Shown here: positions 24,850-34,676 of the stretch, piece after piece | Layout: each line of letters opens with the position of its first letter | Numbering within the stretch: position 1 is the first letter of the stretch | Origin: Geodermatophilus normandii | GTDB lineage: Bacteria; Actinomycetota; Actinomycetes; Mycobacteriales; Geodermatophilaceae | DNA length: 64,000 bases | Reading direction: 5' to 3' | Assembly (NCBI RefSeq): GCF_003182485.1 | Contig: NZ_QGTX01000001.1 | Location: 3,364,001 to 3,428,000 of the forward strand | Notes under the pieces: model-generated | What the model saw: only the letters and a program-made list of their open reading frames with translations | Told to the model about the DNA's origin: nothing | Databases searched by the model: none | Translations under genes and position numbers: made by a program

Positions 24850-27278
24850 GCACCCACACCGCACCCGAGGGACGCGCGACGGAGGGCACCACCGACGGCG
24901 CCGACAACGTCCGCTGGTTCGCCGAGCTGGGCCTCGGCGACCTGGAGGTGGTCGGCGGCAAGAACGCCTCGCTCGGCGAGATGATCTCCAACCTGGCCGA
25001 CGCGGGGGTCAGCGTCCCCGACGGCTTCGCCACGACGGCGGCGGCCTACCAGCGCTTCCTCGGTGACACCGGCCTGGCGCAGCGGATCGGCGATCGTCTC
25101 CGCACGCTGGACACCGACGACGTCCGGGCGCTGGCGGCGGCCGGCCGGGAGATCCGGCAGGCCGTCGTCGAGCAGCCCTTCCCGCCGGCGCTGGAGGCCG
25201 ACATCCGGGCCGCCTACGACCGGCTCGCCGGCGACGACGCGGCGGCCTCCTTCGCGGTGCGCTCCAGCGCCACGGCCGAGGACCTGCCCGACGCCTCCTT
25301 CGCCGGGCAGCAGGAGACGTTCCTCAACGTGCGGGGCATCGACGCGGTGCTGCAGGCCGTCCGGGAGGTCTACGCCTCGCTCTACAACGACCGGGCGATC
25401 GCCTACCGGGTGCACCACGGGTTCGACCACGAGGCGGTGTCGCTGTCGGCCGGCGTGCAGCGGATGGTGCGCTCTGACGTCGGGGCGTCGGGGGTGCTGT
25501 TCACCATGGACACCGAGTCCGGCTTCCGCGACGCCGTCTTCGTGACGTCGGCCTACGGCCTGGGCGAGGGCGTCGTGCAGGGCGCGGTGAACCCCGACGA
25601 GTTCTACGTCTACAAGCCCGCGCTGCGGGCCGGGCGCCCGGCGATCCTCAAGCGCGGCGTCGGGGAGAAGGCCACCAAGATGGTCTACACCGACTCCACC
25701 GAGGTCGGCCGGACGACGGCGTTCGTCGACGTCGACCCCGCCGAGCGCCGGCGGCTGTCGCTCACCGACGACGAGGTCCTCGAACTGGCCCGCCAGGCGC
25801 TCAAGATCGAGGAGCACTACGGCCGGCCGATGGACATCGAGTGGGGCAAGGACGGGCTGACCGGGCAGCTGTTCGTGCTGCAGGCGCGCCCGGAGACGGT
25901 GCAGTCCCGCTCCGGCAGCAGCACCGAGCGCTACCGGCTGACCGGGTCCGGGACCGCGTTGGTCGAGGGGCGGGCGATCGGGCAGAAGATCGGCGCCGGC
26001 CCCGTCCGGGTGCTGTCCGACATCGAGCAGATGGACGCGTTCACCGCCGGCGACGTGCTCGTCGCGGACATGACCGACCCCGACTGGGAGCCGATCATGA
26101 AGCGGGCCTCGGCCATCGTCACCAACCGCGGCGGGCGGACCTGCCACGCGGCGATCATCGCCCGCGAGCTCGGCATCCCCGCCGTCGTCGGCACCGGGAC
26201 CGCCACCCGGCTGCTGACCGACGGCGACCCCGTCACCGTCTCCTGCGCCGAGGGGGACACCGGCGTGGTCTACGCCGGGGAGGTGGGCTTCGAGGTGGAG
26301 GAGACCCGGCTCGACGCGATGCCGGACATCCCCACCAAGATCATGATGAACGTGGGCACGCCGGAGCAGGCCTTCGCCTTCTCCCGGCTGCCGCACTCCG
26401 GCGTCGGCCTGGCCCGGCTGGAGTTCGTCATCAACCGGCAGATCGGCATCCACCCGCGCGCGCTGCTCGACCTCGAGGAGCTCGACGCCCCGCTGCGGGG
26501 CCGGATCGAGGAGCGCATCGCGGCCTATCCCTCGGCCCGGGACTTCTTCGTGCAGCGGGTGGCCGAGGGCGTCTCGATGATCGCGGCGGCGTTCGCCCCG
26601 GAGCCGGTCATCGTGCGGATGAGCGACTTCAAGTCCAACGAGTACGCCAACCTCCTCGGCGGTGAGCTCTACGAGCCGCACGAGGAGAACCCGATGATCG
26701 GCTACCGCGGGGCCTCCCGGTACCTGTCGGCCGACTTCGCCGAGTGCTTCGCCATGGAGTGCGAGGCGCTGCGGTTCGTCCGCGACGAGATGGGCCTGAC
26801 CAACGTCAAGATCATGATCCCGTTCGTACGGACCGTCGCGGAGATCGAGGGCGTGGTGCGCCTGCTGGGCGAGCACGGCCTGCGCCGCGGGGAGAACGAC
26901 CTGTCCGTGGTGATGATGTGCGAGCTGCCCTCCAACGCGCTGCTGGCCGGCGACTTCCTCGAGCACGTGGACGGCTTCTCCATCGGCTCCAACGACATGA
27001 CGCAGCTGACCCTGGGCCTCGACCGCGACTCGGCCCTGGTCGCCGGCGGCTTCGACGAGCGCGACCCGGCCGTGCTGGCCCTGCTGGAGATGGCGATCAG
27101 GGCGTGCCTGGAGCGCGGGAAGTACGTCGGCATCTGCGGCCAGGGCCCGAGCGACCACCCCGACCTCGCGGCGTGGCTCGTGGAGCAGGGCATCGGGTCG
27201 ATGTCGCTGAACCCCGACACCGTGGTCGACACGTGGCTGCACCTGGCCCGCACGGCCCGCACGGCCCGCGCGGGCTGA
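24846..27278 (+). CDS. ppsA: Phosphoenolpyruvate synthase
   Basis: 810 residues. The N-terminal ATP-binding domain has [19 protein letters not shown] and [25 protein letters not shown]. The central phosphohistidine domain has [15 protein letters not shown] with catalytic His434. The C-terminal PEP-binding TIM barrel ends in [13 protein letters not shown] with catalytic Cys764. It converts pyruvate, ATP and water to PEP, AMP and phosphate for gluconeogenesis. The Thr just before His434 is the site the upstream regulator is expected to modify. It is translationally coupled to ppsR. Confidence 0.96.
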   Translation: MSTHTAPEGRATEGTTDGADNVRWFAELGLGDLEVVGGKNASLGEMISNLADAGVSVPDGFATTAAAYQRFLGDTGLAQRIGDRLRTLDTDDVRALAAAGREIRQAVVEQPFPPALEADIRAAYDRLAGDDAAASFAVRSSATAEDLPDASFAGQQETFLNVRGIDAVLQAVREVYASLYNDRAIAYRVHHGFDHEAVSLSAGVQRMVRSDVGASGVLFTMDTESGFRDAVFVTSAYGLGEGVVQGAVNPDEFYVYKPALRAGRPAILKRGVGEKATKMVYTDSTEVGRTTAFVDVDPAERRRLSLTDDEVLELARQALKIEEHYGRPMDIEWGKDGLTGQLFVLQARPETVQSRSGSSTERYRLTGSGTALVEGRAIGQKIGAGPVRVLSDIEQMDAFTAGDVLVADMTDPDWEPIMKRASAIVTNRGGRTCHAAIIARELGIPAVVGTGTATRLLTDGDPVTVSCAEGDTGVVYAGEVGFEVEETRLDAMPDIPTKIMMNVGTPEQAFAFSRLPHSGVGLARLEFVINRQIGIHPRALLDLEELDAPLRGRIEERIAAYPSARDFFVQRVAEGVSMIAAAFAPEPVIVRMSDFKSNEYANLLGGELYEPHEENPMIGYRGASRYLSADFAECFAMECEALRFVRDEMGLTNVKIMIPFVRTVAEIEGVVRLLGEHGLRRGENDLSVVMMCELPSNALLAGDFLEHVDGFSIGSNDMTQLTLGLDRDSALVAGGFDERDPAVLALLEMAIRACLERGKYVGICGQGPSDHPDLAAWLVEQGIGSMSLNPDTVVDTWLHLARTARTARAG

Positions 27279-27296
27279 GGCGGCCCGCGGCTGCGG

Positions 27297-28238
27297 CTAC
27301 CGGGTGCCCTCCTCGGCGATGAGCTCGGCGACCTCGTCGGGCATCTGCGAGCAGTCGTCGTCGGACTCCGGCTGGTCCTGGGCGAGCCCCTCGACGCCGG
27401 CGTCCTCGACGGGGCCGAAGCCCTCCTCCGCGAGGTGCCGGGGCACCCGGTTCTGCGCGTTGACCACGTGTGACCGCGAGAGCCAGCCGAGGCCGTCGTC
27501 GACGTCGAAGTCCAGGCCGCCGCCGGGCGCCCGCTGGACGTGCCCCGGGGACGGCAGCAGCCCGACCAGCTGCACGGCCTGCTCCACGGGCAGGGTGGAC
27601 GGCGGGGTGTCGAAGTAGTACCAGCTCGCCGCGCAGATGCCGTAGACCCGCGGGCCGAGCTGGGCGTAGTTGACGTAGAGCTCGAGCATGCGCCGGTCGT
27701 CGAGGACCAGTGCCAGCTCCGCCGACAGGCCGGCCTCGACCGCCTTGCGCCAGACGCTCATGGACTGGGTGAGGAAGAGGTTCTTGGCCACCTGCTGCGG
27801 GATGGTCGAGCCGGAGGGGTCGTCCTCCCCGCGGAGGTGGGCCTCGGCGCGCCCGGACAGCTCGTCCCAGGTGAAGGCGCCCGAGCGGTAGGGGAGCGGC
27901 TGGTCCTCGTGGGCGATGACGGCGGCGAGGAAGTTGCGCGAGACGTACTCGACCGGCACCGACCGCTGGATGGCGCCCTGGTCGTTGGCCAGCATGAACG
28001 CCGTCGTCGGCGGGTCGACCCAGCGCAGGGACAGCAGGACCAGCGCCTGCAGCACGAAGGCGGCCACGACGCCGCGGCCGATGCGACGGCGCAGCCGCCG
28101 GCGCCGCAGCCGCGTGGCGACGTCCGGGAGCGGGGCCTCGTCCCCGCGCCGGGCCCGACCCGGACGGCCGTGTCCCGGGGGAGCGGGGCGCCCGGCGCGG
28201 CGGGGGGCCACGGCGGAGGCGGAGGGGGTGCCGCCCAC
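27297..28238 (-). CDS. Monofunctional peptidoglycan transglycosylase, GT51 family
   Basis: 313 residues on the minus strand. An Arg-rich N-terminus precedes one membrane helix (VVAAFVLQALVLLSL, about residues 56-71). The GT51 domain follows with AVIAHEDQPLPY (catalytic Glu), GSTIPQQVAKNLFL, WRKAVEAGLSAELAL and LELYVNYAQLGPRVYGI. It polymerises glycan strands from lipid II at the outer membrane face. No transpeptidase domain is present. A proline-rich reading frame continues upstream in another frame (about 28240-28384), so the N-terminus may be misread. Confidence 0.82.
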   Translation of the reverse strand: MGGTPSASAVAPRRAGRPAPPGHGRPGRARRGDEAPLPDVATRLRRRRLRRRIGRGVVAAFVLQALVLLSLRWVDPPTTAFMLANDQGAIQRSVPVEYVSRNFLAAVIAHEDQPLPYRSGAFTWDELSGRAEAHLRGEDDPSGSTIPQQVAKNLFLTQSMSVWRKAVEAGLSAELALVLDDRRMLELYVNYAQLGPRVYGICAASWYYFDTPPSTLPVEQAVQLVGLLPSPGHVQRAPGGGLDFDVDDGLGWLSRSHVVNAQNRVPRHLAEEGFGPVEDAGVEGLAQDQPESDDDCSQMPDEVAELIAEEGTR

Positions 28239-28479
28239 GGGTCCGCCGGCGGAGGTGCGGCCGGGGGGTCGCCGTACCCCGGGTGGCGGTCACCGCCTGC
28301 TCCCGGGCGGGGAGGCACCCGGTCGGTCCGCTGGCGCCGGGCCGGGGAGTCGTCGGCCGGGCGGCGGCGCGGTGGAAAGGGCATGCGGTGCCGTCCTCCT
28401 GGAACCCACGGACCCGGCCCAGGTTACCGGGGGGAGGCGCGCGGGCCGGTCACCCCACGACCGCGCCGGTCGCCCGGGG

Positions 28480-29076
28480 TCATCGGCGGACGGCGTAGCG
28501 GAGCAGGACGTTGTCGGATCCCTCGAACCGACGGGTCCCGAGGAGACGCAGGTCGGTCGGCCGGTCGAAGACCGGCGTGCCACCCGGCAGCGCCCGGGGC
28601 CCGACCATCAGGTGGATCTCGTCGACGAGCCCGTGGTCGAGCAGCCCGTTCCAGGTCGTCCGGCTGGCGAACACCAGGACGTCCCCGCGCCCGTGCTCCT
28701 TCTCGGCGGCGATCCGGGCGGCCGCGTCGGCGCGGGGGACCACGGTGGTCGTCCCGTGCCACGGGTTGTCGGCCGGGACGACGAACCCGTCGCTGACCAC
28801 GACCTTCGGCAGCGCGTCGTACCGCCGGCCGATCGCGCGGTTGACGTCGTCGAGTGCCCGGTTGCCGGGGTCGTGCGGGGCGTCGGCGACGTGCGGCCAG
28901 TACGAGCTGAACCCCTCGAAGGAGCGGCGGCCGAGCAGCACCGTCCCGGCGGCGCGGATCCGCTCGAGGTTGTAGGCGTCGAAGGCGGCGTCCGTGTTGA
29001 GGGCCATGACGTCCCCGCCGGGTCCCTCGTAGGAGCCGTCGAGGGAGACGATGTTGCTGACGACCACGGTGCGCAC
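28480..29076 (-). CDS. Dihydrofolate reductase-like (RibD C-terminal fold) protein
   Basis: 198 residues from GTG 29076 with GAGGAGG upstream on the minus strand. Motifs: VVVSNIVSLDGSYEGPGGDV, GTVLLGRRSFEGFSSYWP, VLVFASRTTWNGLLDHGLVDEIHLMVGP. This is the dihydrofolate reductase family of small NADPH-dependent oxidoreductases common in actinobacteria. It is not the housekeeping FolA; the substrate is unknown. An in-frame upstream extension to 29154 is possible but lacks a ribosome-binding site. Confidence 0.85.
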   Translation of the reverse strand: MRTVVVSNIVSLDGSYEGPGGDVMALNTDAAFDAYNLERIRAAGTVLLGRRSFEGFSSYWPHVADAPHDPGNRALDDVNRAIGRRYDALPKVVVSDGFVVPADNPWHGTTTVVPRADAAARIAAEKEHGRGDVLVFASRTTWNGLLDHGLVDEIHLMVGPRALPGGTPVFDRPTDLRLLGTRRFEGSDNVLLRYAVRR

Positions 29077-29187
29077 GGGATCCTCCTCGCATCGGGGCCT
29101 CGGCCGGGCCCGCTGCCCTCGGGACGGAGCCGCCCGCGCGTCCTCGACATCCACCGCGCGCCGACGGCCGGATCGTCGCCGTCGGGC

Positions 29188-30546
29188 TCAGCCGACCACC
29201 CACGTGTCCTTGCCGCCACCGCCCTGGGAGGCGTTGACGACGAGGTCGCCCTCGGTCAGGGACACCCGGGTGAACCCGCCGGGGAGCACGATCGTCTCGT
29301 CGTCGACGCAGAAGGCGTACGGCCGGTAGTCCACGTGCCGCGGCACGAGCACGCCGTCGACGACGGTGGGATGGGTCGACAGCGCCACCGGCTCCTGGGC
29401 GATCCACTCCCCGGGGTCGGCCAGCACGGCGGCGCGGGCGCGCTCGAGCTGACCGGCGTCCGCGCGCGGGCCGATGAGCACCCCGTGGCCGCCCGAGCCG
29501 GACCGCGGCTTGAGCACCAGCTCGTCCAGCCGGTCGAGCGCCGCCCGGCACTGCTGCGGGTCGCCGAGGTCGTAGGCGGGCGCCGAGCGCAGCCGCGGTT
29601 CCTCGCCGAGGAAGAAGCGGACCAGGTCCTCGACGTAGGGGAAGGTGCGCTTGTCGTCGGCGACGCCGGTGCCGAAGGCGTTGACCACGGTCACCGTGCC
29701 GGCGCGGAGGGGACCCAGGAGCAGCTCGCCCAGCTCGTTGGGCCGGCCGTCGTCGTCGGTCAGCCGCTCCTCGCTGGTGCGCCGCCAGAGCAGGTCCACC
29801 CGGCGTCCGTCGGGCAGCACCACGTCGTCGCCCCGGGCGGCCAGCTGCGAGGGCAGCACGACCGGCGCGCCGACCATCTCCCCGAGCCGGTCGATCTCCC
29901 ACGCCACCGCGCTGCGCGGCCCGTCCCCGAGCACGGCCACGACCGGGTCGGGGACGTCGCCGGCGGCGGCGAGCATCCGCCGCACCGCCGAGACGGCGGC
30001 CTCCCGCACCGGCGCGGGACCCGGCCGCACGCCCAGCCGCGGTGCCACCAGGTCCCGCGCGGCCAGGGCGTAGGCCAGCAGGGTCGGCGTCCGCACGTTG
30101 TCCTCCAGGACGACGAGCTCCCCGTCGGCGCCGCGGACGACGTCGGGCCCGGCCATGCCGATCCAGCGGCGCGGCGGTGGCAGGCCGGGGGTCAGGTAGC
30201 GGTTGGTGTCGAGCACCGCGGCCGGCACGACGCCGGCGCGGACCGCCTCCCGCGGGCCGTGCGCGTCGGCGACGAAGGCCTCCAGCGCCCGCAGCCGCTG
30301 GTCCAGGCCGGCCGCCAGCCGCTCCCACTCGGCACGGGGCAGCACCCGCGGGACCGGGTCGACGGTGAACGGGTGCGCCTCCGCCGCGGGCCCGTGCAGC
30401 AGGCCGAGACCCGCGGCCGCGCGGGCGACGTCCGCGGCCAGCGCGCCGGGGCCGTACGCGCGGACGGCGGCCAGCGCCGCGGCCGCGTGCTCCCGGTCGC
30501 CGCCGTCGGGCAGCAGGGCCTCGTCGAGGCCGTCCCCCGTGCTCAC
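29188..30546 (-). CDS. Circularly permuted ATP-grasp protein
   Basis: 452 residues from GTG 30546. The order of motifs fits a circularly permuted type 2 ATP-grasp (DUF404/DUF407): GELVVLEDNVRTPTLLAYAL early, NELGELLLGPLRAGTVTVVNAFGTGVADDKRTFPYVEDLVRFFLGE in the middle, then DELVLKPRSGSGGHGVLIGP and the final VVNASQGGGGKDTWVV. Such enzymes probably form amide or peptide bonds using ATP. The alpha-E and transglutaminase partners often found beside them are missing. The start overlaps the stop of the RimK-like gene by four bases, so the two ligases are co-translated. Confidence 0.85.
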   Translation of the reverse strand: MSTGDGLDEALLPDGGDREHAAAALAAVRAYGPGALAADVARAAAGLGLLHGPAAEAHPFTVDPVPRVLPRAEWERLAAGLDQRLRALEAFVADAHGPREAVRAGVVPAAVLDTNRYLTPGLPPPRRWIGMAGPDVVRGADGELVVLEDNVRTPTLLAYALAARDLVAPRLGVRPGPAPVREAAVSAVRRMLAAAGDVPDPVVAVLGDGPRSAVAWEIDRLGEMVGAPVVLPSQLAARGDDVVLPDGRRVDLLWRRTSEERLTDDDGRPNELGELLLGPLRAGTVTVVNAFGTGVADDKRTFPYVEDLVRFFLGEEPRLRSAPAYDLGDPQQCRAALDRLDELVLKPRSGSGGHGVLIGPRADAGQLERARAAVLADPGEWIAQEPVALSTHPTVVDGVLVPRHVDYRPYAFCVDDETIVLPGGFTRVSLTEGDLVVNASQGGGGKDTWVVG

Positions 30547-31430
30547 GCGGCGGCCGCCGCGCGCTCGGCCGCCGCGCGCTCCGCGGCGGCCAGGGCGGCG
30601 CGGGCCACCCATCGGCCCTGCTGGGGATCGGTGACGTCGAAGCCGAAGGGCGCGTTGGCCTCCAGCGCGAGCAGCCGGCCGTCGGGCCCGACCAGCACGT
30701 CGACGCCCATCAGCCCGCCCCCGAGGGCGGCGACCATCCGCTGCGCCAGCTGTGCCATCTCCGGCGGCGCCTCGTACACCCTCGGGTAGACCGTCCCGTG
30801 GGTGACCAGCGCGCCCTCCTCCCGGGACTTCTCGTAGACCAGGGAGGTGGCGGTGGGCGTGGCGAAGATGCGCGCGCACGCCGGCTCGGCGATCCACTCC
30901 TGCAGGAGTGCCGCGCCGCGGCGGTGGCCGCCGGCCGCCTCGTGGGCCCGCCACGCGGCGTCGACCGCGGCGGCCGCGTCGAGGTCGCCGACCAGCTCGA
31001 TGTAGCGGGCGCCGTCGCCCAGCGCGGGCTTGAGCACCATCCGCCGTCCGGGCATCGGCCACTCCCGGACCCGGGCCAGGTCCCACGCCGCCGGTTGCGG
31101 CACGCCGGCCGCCGCCCACACCGCGTGGGTCACGAGCTTGTCGGCGGAGGCGACCAGCGAGGCGACGGGGTTGAGCAGGGGCACGCCGGCCGCCTCGAGC
31201 AGCGCGGCCAGGGCGAAGGTCGGCGCGTAGGCGACCACCTCCTCGACCAGCACGTGCGTGATCGCCAGGTCGTAGCGGCCCGCTGGGGGACCGCTGACCG
31301 GCCAGTCGGCCGGCACCCGGGCCAGCCGCTCGACCTCCGCGCCCTGCTCCTCCAGCGCCCGCACCCAGGCGGCCGCGTAGCCGGCGTCCTCGTACCAGTC
31401 CTCGTCGGTGATCACCAGCAGCACGCGCAC
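30543..31430 (-). CDS. ATP-grasp ligase, RimK-like
   Basis: 295 residues from GTG 31430 (an upstream GTG at 31445 is possible; neither has a clear ribosome-binding site). The N-terminal Rossmann-like segment reads VRVLLVITDEDWYEDAGYAAAW. The ATP-grasp core has GRRMVLKPALGDGARYIELVGD, AALLQEWI, GALVTHGTVYPRV and the metal-binding MGVDVLVGPDGRLLALEANAPFGF. It activates a carboxylate as acyl phosphate and joins it to an amine. Together with the permuted partner it could extend or tag a peptide or metabolite. The Ala/Glu/Arg tail (AAERAAAERAAAAA) is low complexity. Confidence 0.83.
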   Translation of the reverse strand: MRVLLVITDEDWYEDAGYAAAWVRALEEQGAEVERLARVPADWPVSGPPAGRYDLAITHVLVEEVVAYAPTFALAALLEAAGVPLLNPVASLVASADKLVTHAVWAAAGVPQPAAWDLARVREWPMPGRRMVLKPALGDGARYIELVGDLDAAAAVDAAWRAHEAAGGHRRGAALLQEWIAEPACARIFATPTATSLVYEKSREEGALVTHGTVYPRVYEAPPEMAQLAQRMVAALGGGLMGVDVLVGPDGRLLALEANAPFGFDVTDPQQGRWVARAALAAAERAAAERAAAAA

Positions 31431-31519
31431 GTCGTCACTGTGCACGCCCGCCGGGACCGCCGCACCACGCGGAACACGGACGCAACACGGGGAACACCCC
31501 GCGGGGCACCTGCCGGCCC

Positions 31520-31525
31520 TAGCGT
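31520..31525 (+). promoter_or_regulatory. Candidate -10 element (TAGCGT) for a leaderless hydrolase gene
   Basis: TAGCGT ends 8 bases before the ATG at 31534 with no ribosome-binding site, which fits leaderless transcription. The 103-base gap to the ATP-grasp start must also hold a promoter for the minus strand. Confidence 0.4.
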
Positions 31526-31533
31526 GCGGGCGC

Positions 31534-33534
31534 ATGACGCAGGCGGTGGCGGGCAGGCGGTCCCGGGACGGGCACACCGGGCGCTCGGCCGCGGCGCGGC
31601 GGCGGCGCTACACCGCCGAGCTGGCCGGGGTGCTGCCGCCGAGCGAGCCCTTCGAGGCGTGGCTCGCGGCCGGCGGTGACCTGGCGCCGGACTTCGCCCG
31701 GCTGCCGGCGCGCACCGGCCTGTGGTCGCCGGTGGAGGGGGTCACCGGAGCCGCCGGGTGGCCGGCCCGGCGCGCGGTGCTGCGGGCCCGATGGCGCCGG
31801 TGGCTGACCGGAGCGCCGCCTCCCGCCCTCCGCCGCACGCCCGCCCGGGGAGACCGGGTGCGGACGGCGGGGGGCGTGGAGGTCCGCGAGCTCGTCGTGG
31901 GCGGGGGGTGGTCGGTGCGGGCGCGGCTGCTGCTGCCCGTGCCGGCGGCCGGTGTGCGACGGGACGTGCCGGTCTACCTCCTGCAGTCCAGCCACGGGAC
32001 GTGGGCGGAGGCGGCGCTGGCCCGCGGGTGGGGCGCCTGCCTGGTCTCGGCCGCGGACGGCGACGACGACACCGAGGCCGTCGAGCGGGCCTTCCCCTCG
32101 GCCGCGGCAGGCCGGCTGGCCTGGCGGGCGTGGGCGCTGTCGCGGGTCCTCGACGCCCTGCAGGACCAGCCCGGGGTGGACGCCCGCCGCGTGCTCGTCG
32201 GGGGGCACAGCCGCAACGGCAAGACCGCGCTGCTGGCCGCCGCCTTCGACGACCGCTTCGCCGGCGTCGTCTCCAGCTCCAGCGGCGTGCTCGGCGCCAT
32301 CCCCGCCCGGCTGTGCACCGACCGCCACTTCGGCGAGGGCGTGGAGCTGCTCACCCGGCACTACCCCGGCTGGTACTCCCCGCGGCTGCGCTGGTTCGCC
32401 GGTCGCGAGCACCGGCTGCCCACCGACGCCCACGAGCTGCTCGCGCTGGCCGCGCCGCGGCCGGTCCTGGTCTCGGTGGCGGTCGAGGACCCCGTCGAGC
32501 GCGTCCCGGCCGCCCGTGCGGCGGTCGACGCCGCGCGGGACGCCTTCGCCCTGCTCGGCCGGAGCGACGCCCTCGAGCTGGTGCTGCGGCCGGGAGGGCA
32601 CCGGGCCGACGAGTCCGCGGTGGCCGCCCAGCTGGACTGGGCGCAGTCGGTGCTCGGCGGCCCGCCCCGTCGTCCCGGCCGCCCCCCGGTTCCGCCGTCC
32701 CCCGTCCCGTGGCCGGCCGACCGGGTGCGCCCGGGTCCGCAGCCGGTGCGCGGCGCGCGGTTGCGCGCCGCCGTCCGCGCCGCCCTCGGGCCGGCCGGGC
32801 GGGCCGCCGGCGGCCCCGCGGGGGAGGGTGTGCGGACGCCGGACGGCGTGGCGGTCACCCTCCTCCGCCCGCCGGACGGGGGCAGCGGCCGTGGGCTGGT
32901 CCTCTGGCTCGGCCCGCCGTGCGCGGCCACCGGGTGGCGGGCCGGGTACGAGCAGGCCGAGCCGCTGCCGGCGGTGCTCGCCGCGGCCGGCTGGGCGGTC
33001 GCCTGCCACGACCCGGTGGGCAGCGGCTCGCGGCACGGCGAGCAGCCCGGGCCGGGCTCCTCCCCGCTGGCCCGGATGACCGCCGACGCGGCCGCCGTGG
33101 CAGCCGTCGCGGCGGCGGCCACCGGGCACGGCCGGGCCTGGGTCGCCGCCTACGGCACGGGGGCGTTGGTGGCGCTGCACCTGGCCGCCCTGGGCGACGT
33201 GCCGGTGGCCGGGGCGGTGCTCGCTGCCCCGAGCTGCGGCGAGCCGCTGCTGCGGGCCCGGCCCGGCTACACCCTCGCCGACCTGCTCGCCGCGACGGCG
33301 GACCGCCCGGCGGTCGTGCTGGACCCGGCCTGGGACCCCGAGGCGCCGGCCGGCGCGGTGGCCGCGGCCTGCCGGGCCGCCGGCGTGCCGCGGGTGCCGC
33401 TGGCCGACTGGCACCGCCTGTCGGGCACCACCCGCTCGGCGATGCGCGACTGGCTGGACGAGCACGGCCCCCGGACGACGCCGGCTGCGGCTGCGGCTGC
33501 GGCTCCGGCGCCCCGGCCCGGGCCCGCACGGTGA
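31534..33534 (+). CDS. Double alpha/beta-hydrolase, CE15 glucuronoyl-esterase-like first domain
   Basis: 666 residues. The first hydrolase domain (about residues 20-370) has the nucleophile motif GGHSRNGKTALL (Ser226), close to the GCSRNGK elbow of CE15 glucuronoyl esterases. DDRFAGVVSSSSG follows, and a late His356 lies in PGGHRAD. A second hydrolase-like domain (about 420-640) has AAYGTGALVALHLAA with Thr542 where the nucleophile Ser would be, so it is probably inactive. No signal peptide is seen, so the protein is likely cytoplasmic and not a secreted xylan enzyme. The gene ends in an alanine-codon run (33483-33510), and its stop overlaps the next GTG. Confidence 0.75.
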   Translation: MTQAVAGRRSRDGHTGRSAAARRRRYTAELAGVLPPSEPFEAWLAAGGDLAPDFARLPARTGLWSPVEGVTGAAGWPARRAVLRARWRRWLTGAPPPALRRTPARGDRVRTAGGVEVRELVVGGGWSVRARLLLPVPAAGVRRDVPVYLLQSSHGTWAEAALARGWGACLVSAADGDDDTEAVERAFPSAAAGRLAWRAWALSRVLDALQDQPGVDARRVLVGGHSRNGKTALLAAAFDDRFAGVVSSSSGVLGAIPARLCTDRHFGEGVELLTRHYPGWYSPRLRWFAGREHRLPTDAHELLALAAPRPVLVSVAVEDPVERVPAARAAVDAARDAFALLGRSDALELVLRPGGHRADESAVAAQLDWAQSVLGGPPRRPGRPPVPPSPVPWPADRVRPGPQPVRGARLRAAVRAALGPAGRAAGGPAGEGVRTPDGVAVTLLRPPDGGSGRGLVLWLGPPCAATGWRAGYEQAEPLPAVLAAAGWAVACHDPVGSGSRHGEQPGPGSSPLARMTADAAAVAAVAAAATGHGRAWVAAYGTGALVALHLAALGDVPVAGAVLAAPSCGEPLLRARPGYTLADLLAATADRPAVVLDPAWDPEAPAGAVAAACRAAGVPRVPLADWHRLSGTTRSAMRDWLDEHGPRTTPAAAAAAAPAPRPGPAR

Positions 33535-34676
33535 GCGGCTTCGACCTCGCCGTCCCGCGGCGGGTGCTCTTCGGCCCCGGGCGCGCGGACGATCTCGCGG
33601 ACCTGCTGCCCGGTCTCGGGCGGCGGGTGCTGCTGTGCGCCGGCAGGGACCCCTCGCGTTCCCGGTCCCTCCTGGGGCGCATCGAGCCGGTCGCCGTCGT
33701 GTCGGTCCCGCACGAGCCGACGGTGGAGGGGGTGCGGGCGGCGACCCGGGAGGCGAGGGACGCCGGCGTCGACGTCGTCGTCGCGATCGGGGGCGGCAGC
33801 GTGCTGGACACCGGCAAGGCCGTCGCCGCCCTGCTGGGCAACGGCACCGACCCGCTGGACCACCTGGAGGTCGTCGGCCGCGGGATGCCCGTCGAGCGGC
33901 CGGCCCTGCCCTGCGTCGCGGTCCCCACGACGGCGGGCACCGGTGCGGAGGTGACGGCCAACGCGGTGCTCGCCTCCCCGGAGCACGGCGTCAAGGCGAG
34001 CATCCGCGGTCCGCACCTGCTGGCGGCGGTCGCGCTGGTCGATCCGCTGCTGACCCTGACCTGCCCGCCGGAGGTCACCGCCAGCAGCGGGCTGGACGCG
34101 CTCACCCAGTGCCTGGAGCCCTACGTCTCGCCGCAGGCCAACCCGGCGACCGACGCCGTCGCGGCGGCCGGGCTGCGGCGGGGTGCGCGGGCGCTGCGGA
34201 CGGCCTACGAGCACGGCGAGGACCGCGCGGCCCGCGAGGAGATGGCGCTGTGCAGCCTGTTCGGCGGCATCGCGCTGGCCAACGCGAAGCTCGGGGCGGT
34301 CCACGGTCTCGCCGGCGTCGTCGGCGGCATGGTGGAGGCTCCGCACGGCGCGGTGTGCGCCGCGCTGCTGGCGCCGGTGGTCGAGGCGAACGTCCGGGCG
34401 CTGCGCGAGCGGGACCCGGCCTCGCCCGCGCTGCCCCGCTACGCCGAGGTCGCCCGGCTGCTGACCGGGCGGGAGGACGCCACCGTCGAGGACGCGGGAG
34501 CCTGGCTGCGGGGGACGGTGGCCGCGCTCGGCGTGCCGCCGCTGGGCGCGGTCGGGCTCCGGGCGGCGCAGCACGCCGAGGTCGCCGCCAAGGCCGCGCG
34601 CTCCAGCAGCATGCGGGGCAACCCGGTGCCGCTCACCGACGACGACCTCGTGGCGGTGCTCCGCGCGGCGTCGTGA
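33531..34676 (+). CDS. Iron-containing alcohol dehydrogenase family protein
   Basis: 381 residues from GTG 33531 (GTGA overlap). Family III ADH motifs: VVVAIGGGSVLDTGKAVAALL (NAD binding), PTTAGTGAEVTANAV, SSGLDALTQCLEPYVS and LGAVHGLAGVVGGMVEAPHGAVCA, which supply the Asp and His metal ligands. The fold covers 1,3-propanediol, lactaldehyde and maleylacetate reductases, among others. The physiological alcohol or ketone is unknown. Coupling to the esterase-like gene suggests it reduces or oxidises a product of that enzyme. Confidence 0.88.
   Translation: MSGFDLAVPRRVLFGPGRADDLADLLPGLGRRVLLCAGRDPSRSRSLLGRIEPVAVVSVPHEPTVEGVRAATREARDAGVDVVVAIGGGSVLDTGKAVAALLGNGTDPLDHLEVVGRGMPVERPALPCVAVPTTAGTGAEVTANAVLASPEHGVKASIRGPHLLAAVALVDPLLTLTCPPEVTASSGLDALTQCLEPYVSPQANPATDAVAAAGLRRGARALRTAYEHGEDRAAREEMALCSLFGGIALANAKLGAVHGLAGVVGGMVEAPHGAVCAALLAPVVEANVRALRERDPASPALPRYAEVARLLTGREDATVEDAGAWLRGTVAALGVPPLGAVGLRAAQHAEVAAKAARSSSMRGNPVPLTDDDLVAVLRAAS

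Noticed and set aside
33483-33510. CTGCGG-type repeat as a phase-variable tract
   Set aside because: It encodes a short poly-Ala tail with imperfect units of three codons or less; length change would be in frame and near the stop.
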